This document shows, one piece after another, positions 1 through 11,254 of a stretch of 64,000 nt of DNA (positions are counted from its first letter, which is position 1; every line of letters begins with the position of its first letter). A program made the position numbers and the translations under genes. The notes below the pieces were generated by a model. It had not been told where the DNA came from. It saw only the letters and a list, made by a program, of their open reading frames with translations, and ran no database searches. Source of the stretch: Castor canadensis (taxonomy: Eukaryota > Chordata > Mammalia > Rodentia > Castoridae); assembly GCF_047511655.1 (NCBI RefSeq), contig NC_133397.1, forward strand, positions 129,168,308 through 129,232,307. Direction: 5' to 3'.

Positions 1-470
1 ACAGTTTCAAAGGCAGAAATAGGAACAGTGTTTAGAAGTAAAAGTAAATTGCTAAGTATTCTTAATTAGAACTCTGGTTTGTTAACTTAGTCAAACTTAA
101 TGAAAAACATGAACAAAACTACAGTGTAATTATGGATGTGTAATTAACTAGAATAGACAATGTGGAATGATTTCATTTTACAGACATGTTAGATAATAAC
201 AACTATGGTGGCTATCAAAGTATCTGAGAGCCCTAAATAAGAAACAAAACAAACATAACATGCAAGCACTCTGTGCACATGCTTACTGTGAAGGTTCAAG
301 TATCCTAATTAAAGATTAAATACCCTGGCTATCAATATTTTGGCTAACAAGTCTCACTTGTAACTCTCTTGTAATTCCATCTGGATGGAATATTTTTCAA
401 TTAAAAACTTAGAAAACTATTTGGTAGCTTCTTCTGAAAATGATTTATATGTATTCCTAAAAAATGGACA
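1..470. other. MTF2 intron 6 (part), no feature seen
   Basis: AT-rich unique-looking sequence. No exon matching the continuation of PHD finger 2 was found on the minus strand. Confidence 0.6.
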
Positions 471-473
471 TCA

Positions 474-760
474 CTGAGGTGTGGTGGTATATGACTACAA
501 TCCCAACAACTCAGAGGCGAAGATCAGGAGGATCCTGTTCAAAAGCAGGCAACAAAAGATTAGCAAAATCCCATCTCAACCAGTAAACCAGGCATGATGG
601 CACAGCCTGCATGGGAACACAGATAAGACATATTTCAGACCAAGCTGGCCCCAGGCAAAAACACCAAAAAATAATGAAAGCATAATAAAAGGGCAAGGGA
701 CATGGATCAAAAGGTAGGGGCCTGCCTGGCAAGCACAAGGCCAAATTCAAACCCAAAAAA
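474..760 (+). repeat. SINE, B1 dimer plus ID
   Basis: ggtgtggtggtatatgactacaatccc..ggaggatcctgttca, then a second B1-like unit from 589 and an ID tail gcctgcctggcaagcaca..caaattcaaaccc. Confidence 0.6.
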
Positions 761-1234
761 CTTTTTAAAAGAAAAAAAAAGAAAAAAGTTAAAAGAAAAA
801 AGGGGAGAATAATAAGGCATATACTTTTTAAAAAGTCCCAGAGACTGAACCTAAGGTTTAACCAAAATCTATCTCTTACTCTCTCATTCAAATAGTACTA
901 CATGCACCAATTTCTAAATGGGCAATCACATGAAATATGACATCCAATGAAACTAACTAAATTTCAGACTGGACAGTAGGCCTCCGCAGTAAATATTCTT
1001 CCTCCATGGTTTATTTTACAAGGTATATGGACATTTACATTTCATTTTACATTCTCAGAACAAGCTATTATCCTAATAAGATTTTTAAAATTATACAGAT
1101 ATGATAAGCAAAAACAAAGATGAGAATTTTGTGTGTGAGTAATAATGAGAAATCCTTCCCATAGTTTTTGTTATTGATACTTTCATGCATTTGCAATTCA
1201 CTATCACTCCTACACAATGATCAGTGGAGTAAGA

Positions 1235-1345
1235 CAAGCCAAGCATGGTGGCACATGCCTGTAATCTCATGACTCAGGAGGCTGAGGTAGTGGGTCAAAA
1301 GTTTTGAGGCCAGCCTGGGATACATGGGTAGACTGTGTGTTTCAA
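1235..1345 (+). repeat. B1-like SINE
   Basis: gccaagcatggtggcacatgcctgtaatctc..gaggccagcctgggatacatggg, a near-complete monomer without ID half. It lies 87 bp from MTF2 exon 6. Confidence 0.75.
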
Positions 1346-1431
1346 ATGCAATAGCAACAAACAAAATAACAATAAAACACTGTAAACAAATCAAAGTTAC
1401 TTAAAGAGCATTACTAACTGTGTTTACTTAC

Positions 1432-1580
1432 TCTCCAGGGCCTCCGCAATAGCAGTAACACTGCTGGACGTTGGTTTTGTGACCTGCATCCCACTCAAGG
1501 TCTGCCACACTGTAGGGTAATGTCTGCTTCATGACTTGCAAAGCTTTGGCATTTGGTCCTTTCTTAAGCGCACCACCCCT
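1432..1580 (-). CDS. MTF2: MTF2 exon 6 (linker and start of second PHD finger)
   Basis: Minus-strand exon in phase 0 encoding 49 whole residues (about 162-210), beginning [14 protein letters not shown] and ending [11 protein letters not shown] plus two bases of the next codon. The acceptor is tatag at 1581-1585 and the donor GA|GTAAGT at 1430-1431, a strong site. The C-Y-C-Y-C run (C202, C204, C206) opens the second PHD finger, whose remainder lies on exons past the window edge. The text matches my recollection of the mammalian Polycomb-like protein MTF2/PCL2, which targets PRC2 to CpG islands. The gene is partial here only because the window ends. Confidence 0.93.
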
Positions 1581-1952
1581 CTATACGTTAGAGGGAAAAA
1601 ATGTATTTGAAAAAGTGAGTGCTAAAATATTAAACACAATCCTATAATTTATGTTTCTATAATTTAAAATGCCTGACACTTCTAAAAAGTTCTATCCTAA
1701 ATTTCTAATGTAACATAAACGGATCTAATTGATAACTTATTTTTTATCCTTTCAAATTATTCCCCAAGTCCCTTACCACTGTCATAAAGTACAGGAAGGA
1801 ACTACAGTATCATTAAACAATAGACAGCAACTCTCTTTAACCAGCACTGATTGCTTCTTTCATCCAAGTAAGTTTTCTATGTACACAACCATTATAACGA
1901 TAGTGTCTTACAAATTCCATTTAGGGCTTAAGCCCAAAACACTAAAAGATAC

Positions 1953-2053
1953 CTTTGTTGTTGTTGCAAAAACACACTGTCGACAGAGCCATTTTTCATC
2001 TGAATCAATCACACTCGAATCAATATGAGGTGTATGACACAACTGATGATATC
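1953..2053 (-). CDS. MTF2: MTF2 exon 5 (second half of PHD finger 1)
   Basis: This 101-nt exon supplies the last two bases of Gly128 and residues 129-161 ([11 protein letters not shown] through CVFATTTK). It carries four of the eight zinc ligands of PHD finger 1: H130, C133, C151 and C154. The acceptor is attaag at 2054-2059 and the donor AAAG|GTATCT at 1951-1952. The phase closes exactly with exons 4 and 6. PHD1 of Polycomb-like proteins is a C4HC3 fold in the chromatin-reading N-terminal half. Confidence 0.95.
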
Positions 2054-2284
2054 CTTAATATCAAAAAGAGCATAAAGCAAATTCTATTTTATTAATAGAT
2101 ACTGCAGAACACAATTTCAAGAAGGCATTTTAGCATTATTGTTTCCTATATTTAAATGGATGGATAAACTTAGGATAATAGCTTCAAATTAGCAATGTAA
2201 AGTACTTTTAGTCATGAATTTTCAACAGGGGCATTCAGTATATAAAAAAACTTTTCCACAAGATCAAGAGAAATTAATGTTCAC

Positions 2285-2380
2285 CTTGGCCACACTTGTC
2301 ACATATAACCATTTCATTAGGAGCTTCTGAACACTCTTCTTGACATATTGTACAGACCATCTCCCCACTTCCAGTGGCTC
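2285..2380 (-). CDS. MTF2: MTF2 exon 4 (first half of PHD finger 1)
   Basis: This 96-nt exon completes Gly96 and encodes residues 97-127 ([15 protein letters not shown] through ICDKCGQ) plus one base. Zinc ligands C105, C108, C122 and C125 are all present, so with exon 5 the C4HC3 PHD is intact. There is an extra cysteine at 112 where I recall tyrosine in the human protein. The acceptor is atttcag at 2381-2387 and the donor CAAG|GTGAAC at 2283-2284. Confidence 0.94.
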
Positions 2381-2629
2381 CTGAAATATTTAATACATAC
2401 ATTAAAAAAAGAGTCATAAAAAATTTCACTTAACTTTTATGACTCAGTGGGTAGCCCATATGGACAGTGATTGTTAAACAGATCATAGCGTGTCAAAAAG
2501 CAAAGTACTGAACACAAAATGCCATCTCTCTGCTTCTTATCTGTGTTCTTATCAGCTCTAGCTTAAGATGTCATAATTTACACTGCTTTTAGTCAGAGGG
2601 CATAATTTATTTACTTATTTTATCTACTT

Positions 2630-2712
2630 TTTGGAGGTACTGAGGCTTGAACTCAGAGCCTCACACTTGCTTGGCAGGTATTCTACCACTTGGGCCGTGC
2701 CCCCAACCCTCA
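2630..2712 (-). repeat. ID-like SINE
   Basis: Reverse copy: gaggcttgaactcagagcctcacacttgcttggcagg..taccacttgggcc. Confidence 0.75.
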
Positions 2713-3171
2713 GAGGGCATCATTTAAATTATTCTCAGGTAGCAGTCCTTATTACTAATTTCTAACACTCCTACTCTTGGGGATAGAGCTCGGAGCTAGA
2801 GGCAGAATACACATCTAACTATGTGCATGCACACACTCATTCCTGTATCACTAATACCATGAGACTAAAGGAAAAGGGCAAGGAAGATTATGTAAATGAT
2901 CCCTTTCTCTCTGGACTCAAGAGTATTTTTTTAATTTCATAATGTATGAAAGAGGCTGGACACCGATTACAGTCTCTGAAATCTAGATTATAGATTTATA
3001 GTGTATGTGTAGTATAGTATATGTATAGTATGTGTAATGGTAGTAATGAACCCTAACAGAATTCCACCACAACAAAAACTGGGGCTCCAGTTACTAATTA
3101 GCCTTTTTACCTAAATTAAGAAAATCAGTTTCTCCTTAATGATTTTTACTCTTAAAAAAAAAATCATCAAA

Positions 3172-3252
3172 GGCCTAGTGGAGTGGCCCAGGTGGTAGAG
3201 TGCCTGCCTAACAAGGCCGAGTTTAAACCCCAGTCTGCCAAAAAAAAAAACC
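3172..3252 (+). repeat. ID-like SINE
   Basis: ggagtggcccaggtggtagagtgcctgcctaacaag..aaaccccagtctgcc with A-tail. A few bases are missing before box B. Confidence 0.75.
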
Positions 3253-3344
3253 CAACTATAAATCATTTTTCATATCCTTCTCTTGGCTATTTCAACATAG
3301 TAAGAATAATAATGTGCCTATTTATATAAAGCTTAAAATTTTGT

Positions 3345-3495
3345 GCTATGGACCAAGTATTATGTTAAACGCTTGACAGTTTTATTCTACAACTAACTTA
3401 TTAGGTCAATATCCTATTCACAGAAAAGAACTGAAGCTCAGACTAATGGAAGGACCTTCAGTTAGAAAGTATCAAGGTTGGATTTAAACCTAGAT
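3345..3495 (+). repeat. MIR relic
   Basis: ctatggaccaagtattatgttaaacgct..cacagaaaagaactgaagctcag..gatttaaaccta keeps the MIR order (lost-size segment, core, gattyraaccca end). Confidence 0.5.
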
Positions 3496-3584
3496 GTGCC
3501 AGAATCCATATTCTCTCCACCATAAGATGCTTCCTTTCACCAATACTATGTAATATTTCTTCTATCAAAAGCATTTTCACAACT

Positions 3585-3880
3585 AGATGTGATGGACAAC
3601 ATCTGCAATACCAGCTACTCTGGAGGCAGAAGTCAGGAGGATCAGAGTTCAAGGCCAATCTAGGCAAAAAGTTAGCCAAATCCCACACTTCAATCACTAA
3701 GTAATCCCAACTGTGTGGGAGAATCAGTCTGAGATCAGTCTCAGGCAAAAATGTGAGACCCTACCTGAAAAATAAATAAAGAAAAAAGGGCTGGGAGGTG
3801 TAGCTTAAGTGGTAGAGTGCCGGTCTGGCAAGCATCAAGCCCTAAGTTCAAACCTCAGTACCACCAAAAACAAAAAAGTA
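3585..3880 (+). repeat. SINE, B1 dimer plus full-length ID
   Basis: Two B1 halves (3586-3675, 3676-3785) precede an ID unit that keeps the anticodon-side segment (gagtgccggtctggcaagcatc), unlike the usual composite. Confidence 0.7.
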
Positions 3881-4311
3881 TTTTCACACAGCTGGTTTTC
3901 AAGATTACAACTTCTAGTAACTGCATAATATTCCATCTAGTGGGGAAAAAAATCAAATTTACTTAATTTGCTCAATTCCCTGGAAAAGGAATGAAAGCCT
4001 GAGCCTGAAGTTGATTCCCATCAAATCATGTGGACTATGGAGGGAGGAGAGAGTTCTTCAGAAAAAGGGATGCTGACCCAATAAGCAATATGTATTTGCC
4101 TCAGGAAACAATCCTGAGATGCTAGAATTACCTTTATTTGTGAAATCCAAGTCTGTCTCTTTTACCATCAAGTTTACCAGAACCTTCCTGCACAGCTTTT
4201 AGTCTAAAAGCTTTTAGTGGCTTTTAGTCTCCCTTGCTACAAATTAAACTTCAGTATAAAGTCTTGGTCTTTTCATCTTAGAAATACCAGTATTTTTATT
4301 GTTTACAAGCA

Positions 4312-4395
4312 AAGCTACAGAGCTCAAATGGTAAGAGTGCCTGCCCAGCAAGCATGAAGCTCCAAGTTCAAACCCTAGTACTGCCAAAATAAAGC
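4312..4395 (+). repeat. ID-like SINE
   Basis: cagagctcaaatggtaagagtgcctgcccagcaagc..caagttcaaaccctagtactgcc. Confidence 0.75.
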
Positions 4396-4747
4396 AAGCT
4401 ACAGTAAACATTTTTCATCTACCTTTATTCTTTTTGATTTCTTATGAATAAAATGCTAGAAGTGGGTTTGTTGACTAAAGAATATAAACATTTCTATACA
4501 TTTAATGCAACTGTTAATGAAAAGTTACACTGCTACCAACAATATAGGACTATATCATTTCACTGAAACAAATAAAACATTAGGGATTTTTTAATTCATT
4601 TTTTTAAATTTTCATTTTATTTTTGAATTAGCATACATTAATAATACAAGGTAACATTAGGTTTTGTAAAACTTTAAATGTCTTAAAGTTTGTAATGGTT
4701 TTAAAATGATACACAACTCCCTCTTTCAATGTACTTTTTTGTTTGTT

Positions 4748-5000
4748 TGTGTGAGACTGGGGTTTGAAATCAGATCTTGGCACTTGCAAAGCAGATACTC
4801 TACTGCTTGAGCCACATCTCCAGTCCTGTGGTGCTGTATATTTTTTTGACTTCTAACTTGATTCTATTTTTCCTGTATTTATGAAAACTTTAAAAAGTAT
4901 CTTTTTTGGACTAGTGGAGTGGCCCAAGTGGTAGAGCATCTGCCTAGCAAGCATAAATAAGGCCCTGAGTTCAAACCCTAGTACCACCACAAAAAGAAAA
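4748..5000. repeat. Two ID-like SINEs in opposite orientation
   Basis: A reverse copy (4750-4827) and, 80 bp on, a forward copy (4908-5000), an inverted pair that could fold in the MTF2 pre-mRNA. Confidence 0.7.
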
Positions 5001-5002
5001 AA

Positions 5003-5720
5003 AAATCTTTCTTACAAGATACAATTACTCTATTATGTTAGATCCACATACATACACAAACACAAATATAATTTGCAGGTTTCTTACAGAGGAGAAAACT
5101 AAAACTATTCCCCACTGATCTGCCATAATGCTTTTCCAATTCACTTGTTTGCTTTTACAGCTATAAATTTAGCATGCTACTCTCTGAGTGCTACAAAGAC
5201 TTAAGTGGCCAGCAAACAATCCTTCACAATTCTGGGAATAGCATAAGAAACCAGTGAAGAAAGACTCACTCATCTGACATACTTGGTGGGGCACACGTTG
5301 GACAGGATGCCTCACTGACAACAACCTGCTATCTCTGTATACCATTAATTTTCTTCTTTTCTGCCACTTTTGTTAAAAGGAAAGAAGAAACAGAGAGGAA
5401 GAATGACAGAACAAAAGGACAGACAGACCTACATTAAGTTTGCAAGAACTTCCAAAAGACAGAAAAGCTGAAAGGAACACACAGCAACCAGAAAAGGAAC
5501 AGGAAGCAACACAGCATTCAGTTCTATTATATGGAGACCCATCTTTATAAAATAAGGAAAAGGAATTAATAAATCTGAATGCAAAATTGTTTACTCAGAA
5601 CCAAATGTGACACTGAGTTATCACAATACCATGTATTCAACAGACAACACTAGAAAACACTAAGGTAAAGAAAATCAAATTTCAAGATAAATCATATTCA
5701 AGGGAAATAGTAGCACCTGC
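5003..5720. other. MTF2 intron 3 segment without recognised repeats
   Basis: Unique-looking AT-rich sequence next to the GC donor of exon 3. A run of GAAAGAAGAAACAGAGAG purines at 5380-5400 is the only local oddity. Confidence 0.5.
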
Positions 5721-5802
5721 CTGTTTGAATGTCCTTCCAGAGAACCCAGGATTTAGAACTGTCTTCAAATATGATGAAGCAGCTCTGTTTCAATATATTT
5801 AT
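5721..5802 (-). CDS. MTF2: MTF2 exon 3 (second half of Tudor domain; GC donor)
   Basis: This 82-nt exon encodes residues 69-95 (INILKQSC through VLWKDIQT) plus the first base of Gly96. It forms the second half of the Tudor domain, which reads methylated H3K36 in this family. F80 aligns by spacing with an aromatic-cage residue known in PHF1. The acceptor is ttgcag at 5803-5808. The donor is ACAG|GCAGGT (GC at 5719-5720). The nearest GT, four bases further on, would put exon 4 out of frame, so the GC must be used for the normal protein. Confidence 0.93.
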
Positions 5803-5907
5803 CTGCAATACAGAGAATTGAATGATCTCTTAAAATTATAAAATGAACTTAAATTTTAAATTATTTAAGAGTTTACTGCAAAAATAACTTGTATTAAGGT
5901 AACTTGC

Positions 5908-6106
5908 CTTTTTGATAGTTCCAAGATAAAACAAGCCATCTGACCATCTAGCTAGGACATCCTGACCCTCTTCAAATTTACATGCTGGCTTTTTGGCTTT
6001 ATGTCCATCCTGTAAAGACAGCTTGGTCAAGGATGTTGGGGTCTTTTGGTTTCGACGTAAAGGAGACCGCTTGTGGACCAGTGAATTACCTGCTCCTGTA
6101 GAGTCT
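5908..6106 (-). CDS. MTF2: MTF2 exon 2 (N-terminal tail and start of Tudor domain; GC donor)
   Basis: This 199-nt exon completes Arg2 and encodes residues 3-68 ([16 protein letters not shown] through FYLGTIKK). A basic, Ser/Thr-rich tail (3-43) precedes the Tudor domain from about residue 44. W56 and Y62 match two cage positions of the PHF1 Tudor by spacing. The acceptor is aaatag at 6107-6112. The donor is AAAAAG|GCAAGT (GC at 5906-5907). Splicing at the GT four bases downstream would shift frame and stop in exon 3. Open reading upstream of the acceptor is intronic and not part of the protein. Confidence 0.95.
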
Positions 6107-6984
6107 CTATTTGGGGAATAAAAGACCAAATATAAGACAAAGTTTTACCAATAACACATTTCACATGCTAATCAAAAAAAAAAAAAAAAAAAAACCAACC
6201 TTAGCTTGAGGGAAATAGAACAAGTACCTCAAATTACAAATTCTCTCCAAATAAGTTTAAAACAAAATCATACCAATTCTCAATATTCACTGCCTACCCT
6301 AAAATGAGCCCATGACTCAGCAACCACGCCACCATTACATATTTGGGCAGTTATAAAAATAATACCTATAAATTGAGGTGGACAGACCACAGTCATGAGG
6401 AAAGGATGCCTTGAATCTCATGACTGGGTTTAAAGAAAAAAAAAAAAAAAAAATTGTGAATTAAGCCTTACTGCTTGATTATGCCACATGTAATTAAGAC
6501 ACTTTAACTTTGGAGGATAGAGGTATACTCACACTCACTGGAAGGGTAGTCACGACTCCTCTATAGGGAATCACTATTGAATTTAGTCTTTTATTAAAGG
6601 GGTGTATCACAATCTTTCAAATATGCAGATTGGGAGTTTCTTTTTTTTAATGAAAAACCACAAATTTCACAAAATCACATTTAAATGGCAAGTGTTCTAT
6701 AACAGCATTTCTTTTTAAGCAAAAGACCTCAAAATGACACATTGCAAAAGTATAATTTATGTGATTCTGTAAACAGCATAACATACCACCATCAATTTTT
6801 CTCTTGAAGGTAACAAAGCAGTGTCCAGTTTCACTATTTCTGATTTGATGTTTCACTAATTTTAAGCAATACAAGTAAAGCTACATAAGCAATAATCCTA
6901 AAGTAGCATAAAAAGTCTAGTAAAAATAAAATGAGAAAAAGGGAAAACTCAATTCCTAAAAATGCACAAATTCTTGGAAATCCT

Positions 6985-7188
6985 GCCACATGCTACAACA
7001 GAACCTTGAAAACATTATGCTAAGTGAAACAAGCCAGACCAAAATGGCAAGTATTTTTCTGGCAATAAGTAATAACTAAAGCAGTCAAATTCATGGGACA
7101 GAAAGTAGAATGGTGCCAGCCAAGGGCCAGGGGAGAGTGGTTCGAGTTTATTGGATACAGGGTTTTAGTATTTTAAAGATATCCAAAG
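6985..7188 (+). mobile_element. Old L1 3' fragment
   Basis: Carries the same landmarks as the 13.7-13.9 kb L1 end (acattatgctaagtgaaac, agaaagtagaatggtg), without the terminus. Plus orientation. Confidence 0.65.
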
Positions 7189-7189
7189 A

Positions 7190-7278
7190 TCTGGTGGGGT
7201 GGCTCAAGTAGTAAACACACCTGCCTAACAAGCTTTTGAGGCCTTGAGTTCAAACCCCCATACAGCCAAAAAAAAAAG
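7190..7278 (+). repeat. ID-like SINE
   Basis: tggtggggtggctcaagtagtaaacacacctgcc..gagttcaaacccccatacagcc. Confidence 0.7.
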
Positions 7279-7691
7279 ACATCCAAGGAAATAACAACCA
7301 GTATCTCCCTTAAGTTGCTGTAAAATAAACATTAATCTATATACCCAAGAACTTTCAAGGGAAAAAAAAAAACCAAAAACCTCCAAGTACAGTAAGTACA
7401 AAGAGATATACTGAAAGAAGACAAAAAAAAAAAAGTCTTGAAAGCACCAAGGAAACAATTCATCATGCACAAGTAAATCCCAATAAAATTAATAGATGGC
7501 TTCTTATCAGAAACAATGAAGGCAGTGTGGTGACATCCAAAGCACTGAAAGAAAAAAAAGTTGTCAAGCAAATCTTAAAAAGCTACCAAAACTATCTTTT
7601 AAAAAATGAAATTGTCACTTACACAAAATCAAAAACTGTACTTGTTATCAGCAGAGCCACTTTTACAAAAATATACTTTTTTTTTTTTTTT

Positions 7692-7836
7692 TGTGGGACT
7701 GAGGTTTGAACTCAGGGTTTTCAGCTTACAAAGCAGGCACTCTGCCACTTGAGCCACACACCTCCAGGCACTGAAGAAGTAAGATGGATAGTAAGAAAAC
7801 ACAAAAGAAATTCAAATTCAAATTCAAATTCAAATA

Positions 7837-7885
<49 letters not shown>

Positions 7886-7980
7886 GTGCGCACATGGGGG
7901 CTGGGGAGTGGCTTAAGTGGCAGAGCACCTGCCTTGAAAGTGTGAAGCACTGAGTTAAAACCCAGTACCGCCCCCCAAAA
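7692..7980. repeat. Reverse ID, hexamer array, (CA)n, forward ID
   Basis: Reverse ID (7694-7772), five tandem aaattc units (7809-7836), (CA)n at 7837-7881, then a forward ID (7897-7980). The CA run starts where the hexamers end. Confidence 0.75.
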
Positions 7981-8547
7981 AAACCCGCAGGAACAAATGA
8001 AAGCCAAAAATGGCAAATAAAAGAATGAATATAAAATGAAGCCTGCCACATTAAGAAAGTATCTGCTATATAACATAAGTCACTCACTGTTTCAATTAAA
8101 TATGGTGTTCCATGAAATAGCTGCTAATTAAGCTGGCAATTCAACCAATGGTACAAATACCTTACACAGACTTTCTATTTCATCACATAAGATATTAAAA
8201 CTCAAAGTCTAGGTTTAATAATGATAATTTTTACTGTTTTATCAAGAACACATATTGTCATGCTACTCATAGCTGTAAGGAAAGGGCACTTTTGTACTAT
8301 GATCAGAGAGATTTAAATGTTTGACAGAATGAGTGAAAAGATGTAAAACGGAAGATGAATCATAATGAATTTTATCAGCAGGGATGTTCAAAGTCCAGGC
8401 TGAGAACCTTTTTTTCAGACATTAAAACAATCCAAAATACCTTTAAATCACACTATAAGAAATAACTCTATTACCAAATGACTTTAACAAAAAAACTATG
8501 TCCAGTAATTACTTGAAGGATTTTGTATTCCTTATAGTAAACTAAGC

Positions 8548-8612
8548 CTGGGCTGGATGGAGATATGGCACAAGAAGTAGAGCATGAGCCTAGCAAGCAT
8601 GACATTAAGTAA
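8548..8612 (+). repeat. ID-like SINE, 3'-truncated
   Basis: gggctggatggagatatggcacaagaagtagagcatgagcctagcaagcatgac. Box B is lost. Confidence 0.5.
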
Positions 8613-9059
8613 CTATGAGTGAGAAATGAACTCAACAGAATGCTGGAAGACTATGCTATAACCCAGAACCTTCTAATTCTGGAGTGAAAAAAGTACCAGG
8701 AAAAAAAAATCAGAATTGCAAACATTCTCAGACAGTTTCATATGATCTGCTATTACTCAACAAATTCTCTTTTCCATGATGGCAAGGTCTATTTCTATAC
8801 TATACTCCACTGTACTGTTACCATTATACATCCTTAGATCATGGATATGAAACTTTAAGATGCTTAATTTCCTAGCGTTTCTGCTGCCCTCCTCATCTTT
8901 CTGATGTGCTGTGTTTTGGTGGAATAAGAACCTAACCTAGAAATAGTTACCTTGACTACTTTACACCGCCTTCTACCCTCACCTTATTTTTTTCTTCCGT
9001 TCACAGTCAAACCTCTGGGAAAGTCATTAAGATTAACATATGCATAATTCTATATTAAG

Positions 9060-9300
9060 TTTTTTGCATCTTCATTTGCAAATCATTTTTTGAGTTCTTA
9101 TATGAGTCACTTAGTGTGCTATGAGATATACAGAGGTAATTTAGTACTTAGAGCAATGTTTGTTATGGAGACATTTTTGGAGATGAGGGTTTTACAGATC
9201 CTTTTTTTACATAAGGAAACCGCAATTGCAAGATGGATTAAATAACTTGGCAAAGTATATAGAGTAACAAACGAGAACCAGTACTTTCAACTATGGCATT
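9060..9300 (+). repeat. MIR relic
   Basis: tgagttcttatatgagtcac..tgtgctatgag and, 110 bp on, ataaggaaaccgcaattgcaag..taacttggcaaag resemble the MIR core and its distal half. Diverged. Confidence 0.45.
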
Positions 9301-9328
9301 CAACTATGCTTAAAAGCTTGCAACAAGG

Positions 9329-9690
9329 CCGGGCTTGGTGAAAGTTAAGACAGGACAAAGGGTGGCTCCAGCCTGTAATCCTAGCTATTCAGGAAGGAGA
9401 GATGGGGAGGATCAAGGTTCCAGGACTGCCCTGGCAAAAAGTTCCCAAGACCCCACTTCATCCCATGGCTAGGTATGGTGGCACCCACCTATCATCCCAG
9501 CTACCTGGAAGCACAAATAGGAGAATGAGGGTCCAGGCCGGGCCAGCCAGGGCATAAAGCAAGACCCTATCTCAAAAATAACTAACACAAAAAGGGTTGG
9601 CTCAAATAATAACAGTGCCTGCCTAGCAAGCATGATGTCATGAGTTCAACCCCTAGTACTAAAAAAAAAAAAGAAAAGAAAAAAAATTTG
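9329..9690 (+). repeat. SINE, B1 dimer plus ID
   Basis: First B1 at 9330-9450, second at 9468-9585, then an ID with the anticodon-side segment (gtgcctgcctagcaagcatg) and an A-rich tail. Confidence 0.7.
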
Positions 9691-9769
9691 CAACAATCTA
9701 GGGGAGAGGTAGAAAAGAATTAAAAGTGTCTTTCATCCTTGTTCTCCTTCACACTATTTTTGCCTATTT

Positions 9770-9960
9770 CTTTCCTCCCAGTCACAGCCAAACCTCTAGG
9801 ACAAAGCAATACAAACTTACTGTCTCCAATCATATGGTCTTCCCCACTCAGTCTTCAACCCATATCTTCACCAAGAACAGGGGACACCGACCTTACCTCT
9901 TACTCACAGCTGTATCCCCAATGCTCTGCATGAGATTTAGCACACAAAAAGCGTAACAAT
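9770..9960 (+). mobile_element. L2-like 3' end
   Basis: ggggacaccgacctta..agctgtatccccaatgctctgcatgagatttagcaca follows the usual L2 tail order (gggacc..tgtatccccagtgcctagcaca). Weak but ordered match. Confidence 0.4.
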
Positions 9961-10235
9961 TAACGTGGAACTTACAAAATTCAAGTCAAGAAGAACCTAT
10001 TTCTTAAGGAGTTAACTTTTTTCTCAAAATACTGTACGCACAAATCTCAGTTTTGCTACAAGTAAAAACACTAATTCACATCTAAGGCAAGTACACATCA
10101 ACCTAGACACAGAACATAATCACATAAAATGCACTGATAAGTAAATCATCTGCAAGAGCATTATCTTCTTGTAACTTTCTCTGCCCAAAGAAATCTTGCA
10201 GAAAACAAAGCAAGAAAAAGCTGAACTGCAGGGCA

Positions 10236-10400
10236 GTGATGGCTCACGCCTATAATCCTCACTACTTTGGAGGCAGAGATCAGGAGGATTGTAATTAAAT
10301 ATACCAACACAAATAAGGACTGGCGGACTGGCTCAAGTAGGTAGTGGGAGTCCCAGAGTTCAAAATCCCAGAAACTGCCCACCCCACCCCCCAAAAGAAG
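10236..10400 (+). repeat. B1 plus ID composite SINE, diverged
   Basis: gatggctcacgcctataatcc..gaggcagagatcaggaggatt, then gactggcggactggctcaag. It is followed by a G/A-rich run (10395-10456). Confidence 0.65.
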
Positions 10401-11254
10401 AGGGGATGTGATGAGAGAGGAGGGAAGGGGAGGGAAGGGGAAAAAAGAAAAGGGTAAATAGTCCAGAAAACAATACAAACATAACTAAGATAAACACATA
10501 TCTCCCCGCACCCTTTTTTCCACGGATGTCACTGTGATTGCTTCCTTCCTTTCTAGGAGGGAAGAGGTCACATTCTAGAATTAATCAGAAAAATTAATTT
10601 TTCTAATTTTAAAATGTATTATTTCCATTCTAATTACAAAAATAAACATGCTGATGGTAAAATAAATGACTAATATAGATATTTCACATAGCTAAAAGTG
10701 AAAACTCCCTGTGCTATATTATATTACCCCATAAAACAAACTTAATCTCCTGGGTTTTTTTAAATGTACATCATATACAAACATAGATATAATTCATATA
10801 AATGTTTTTACAAAAGTAGATTATGTATACTGTTCTCTAACTTTTCTCACAAAACAATGTATCTTGAACAATGTAACTTCATTTGATCAGTATAAAATAA
10901 GAGCATATAAAACAATAGGTTCATCAGATGCTAAGCTGCTTTAAAATCATTACCCAACTGAGGAACATTTAGGATATTTCCAATGTTTTATTATCACGAG
11001 AAATAAAATAAAGCTCATTCTATTACATTTCCAGCTACCATATAAAATAAATTAAAAAAGAATTACTGTATCAAAGAATGTGTACTTTTTTCTTTTTCAT
11101 TGTAGAGCATTACAAACACATACTAGACAAAAGAAGTATAATAAACCATGAAGTACTTACCAATCAATTTCCATTACCATCTCATAGCTAGAACTGTTTC
11201 AGTAATACGCTCATTTCCCCTTATCCCCATGTTAGGTTTGTTTGTTTGCTTATA

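Noticed and set aside
1729..2028. 99-codon plus-strand frame over MTF2 exon 5
   Set aside because: Antisense shadow of a conserved exon. No motif and no splice support.
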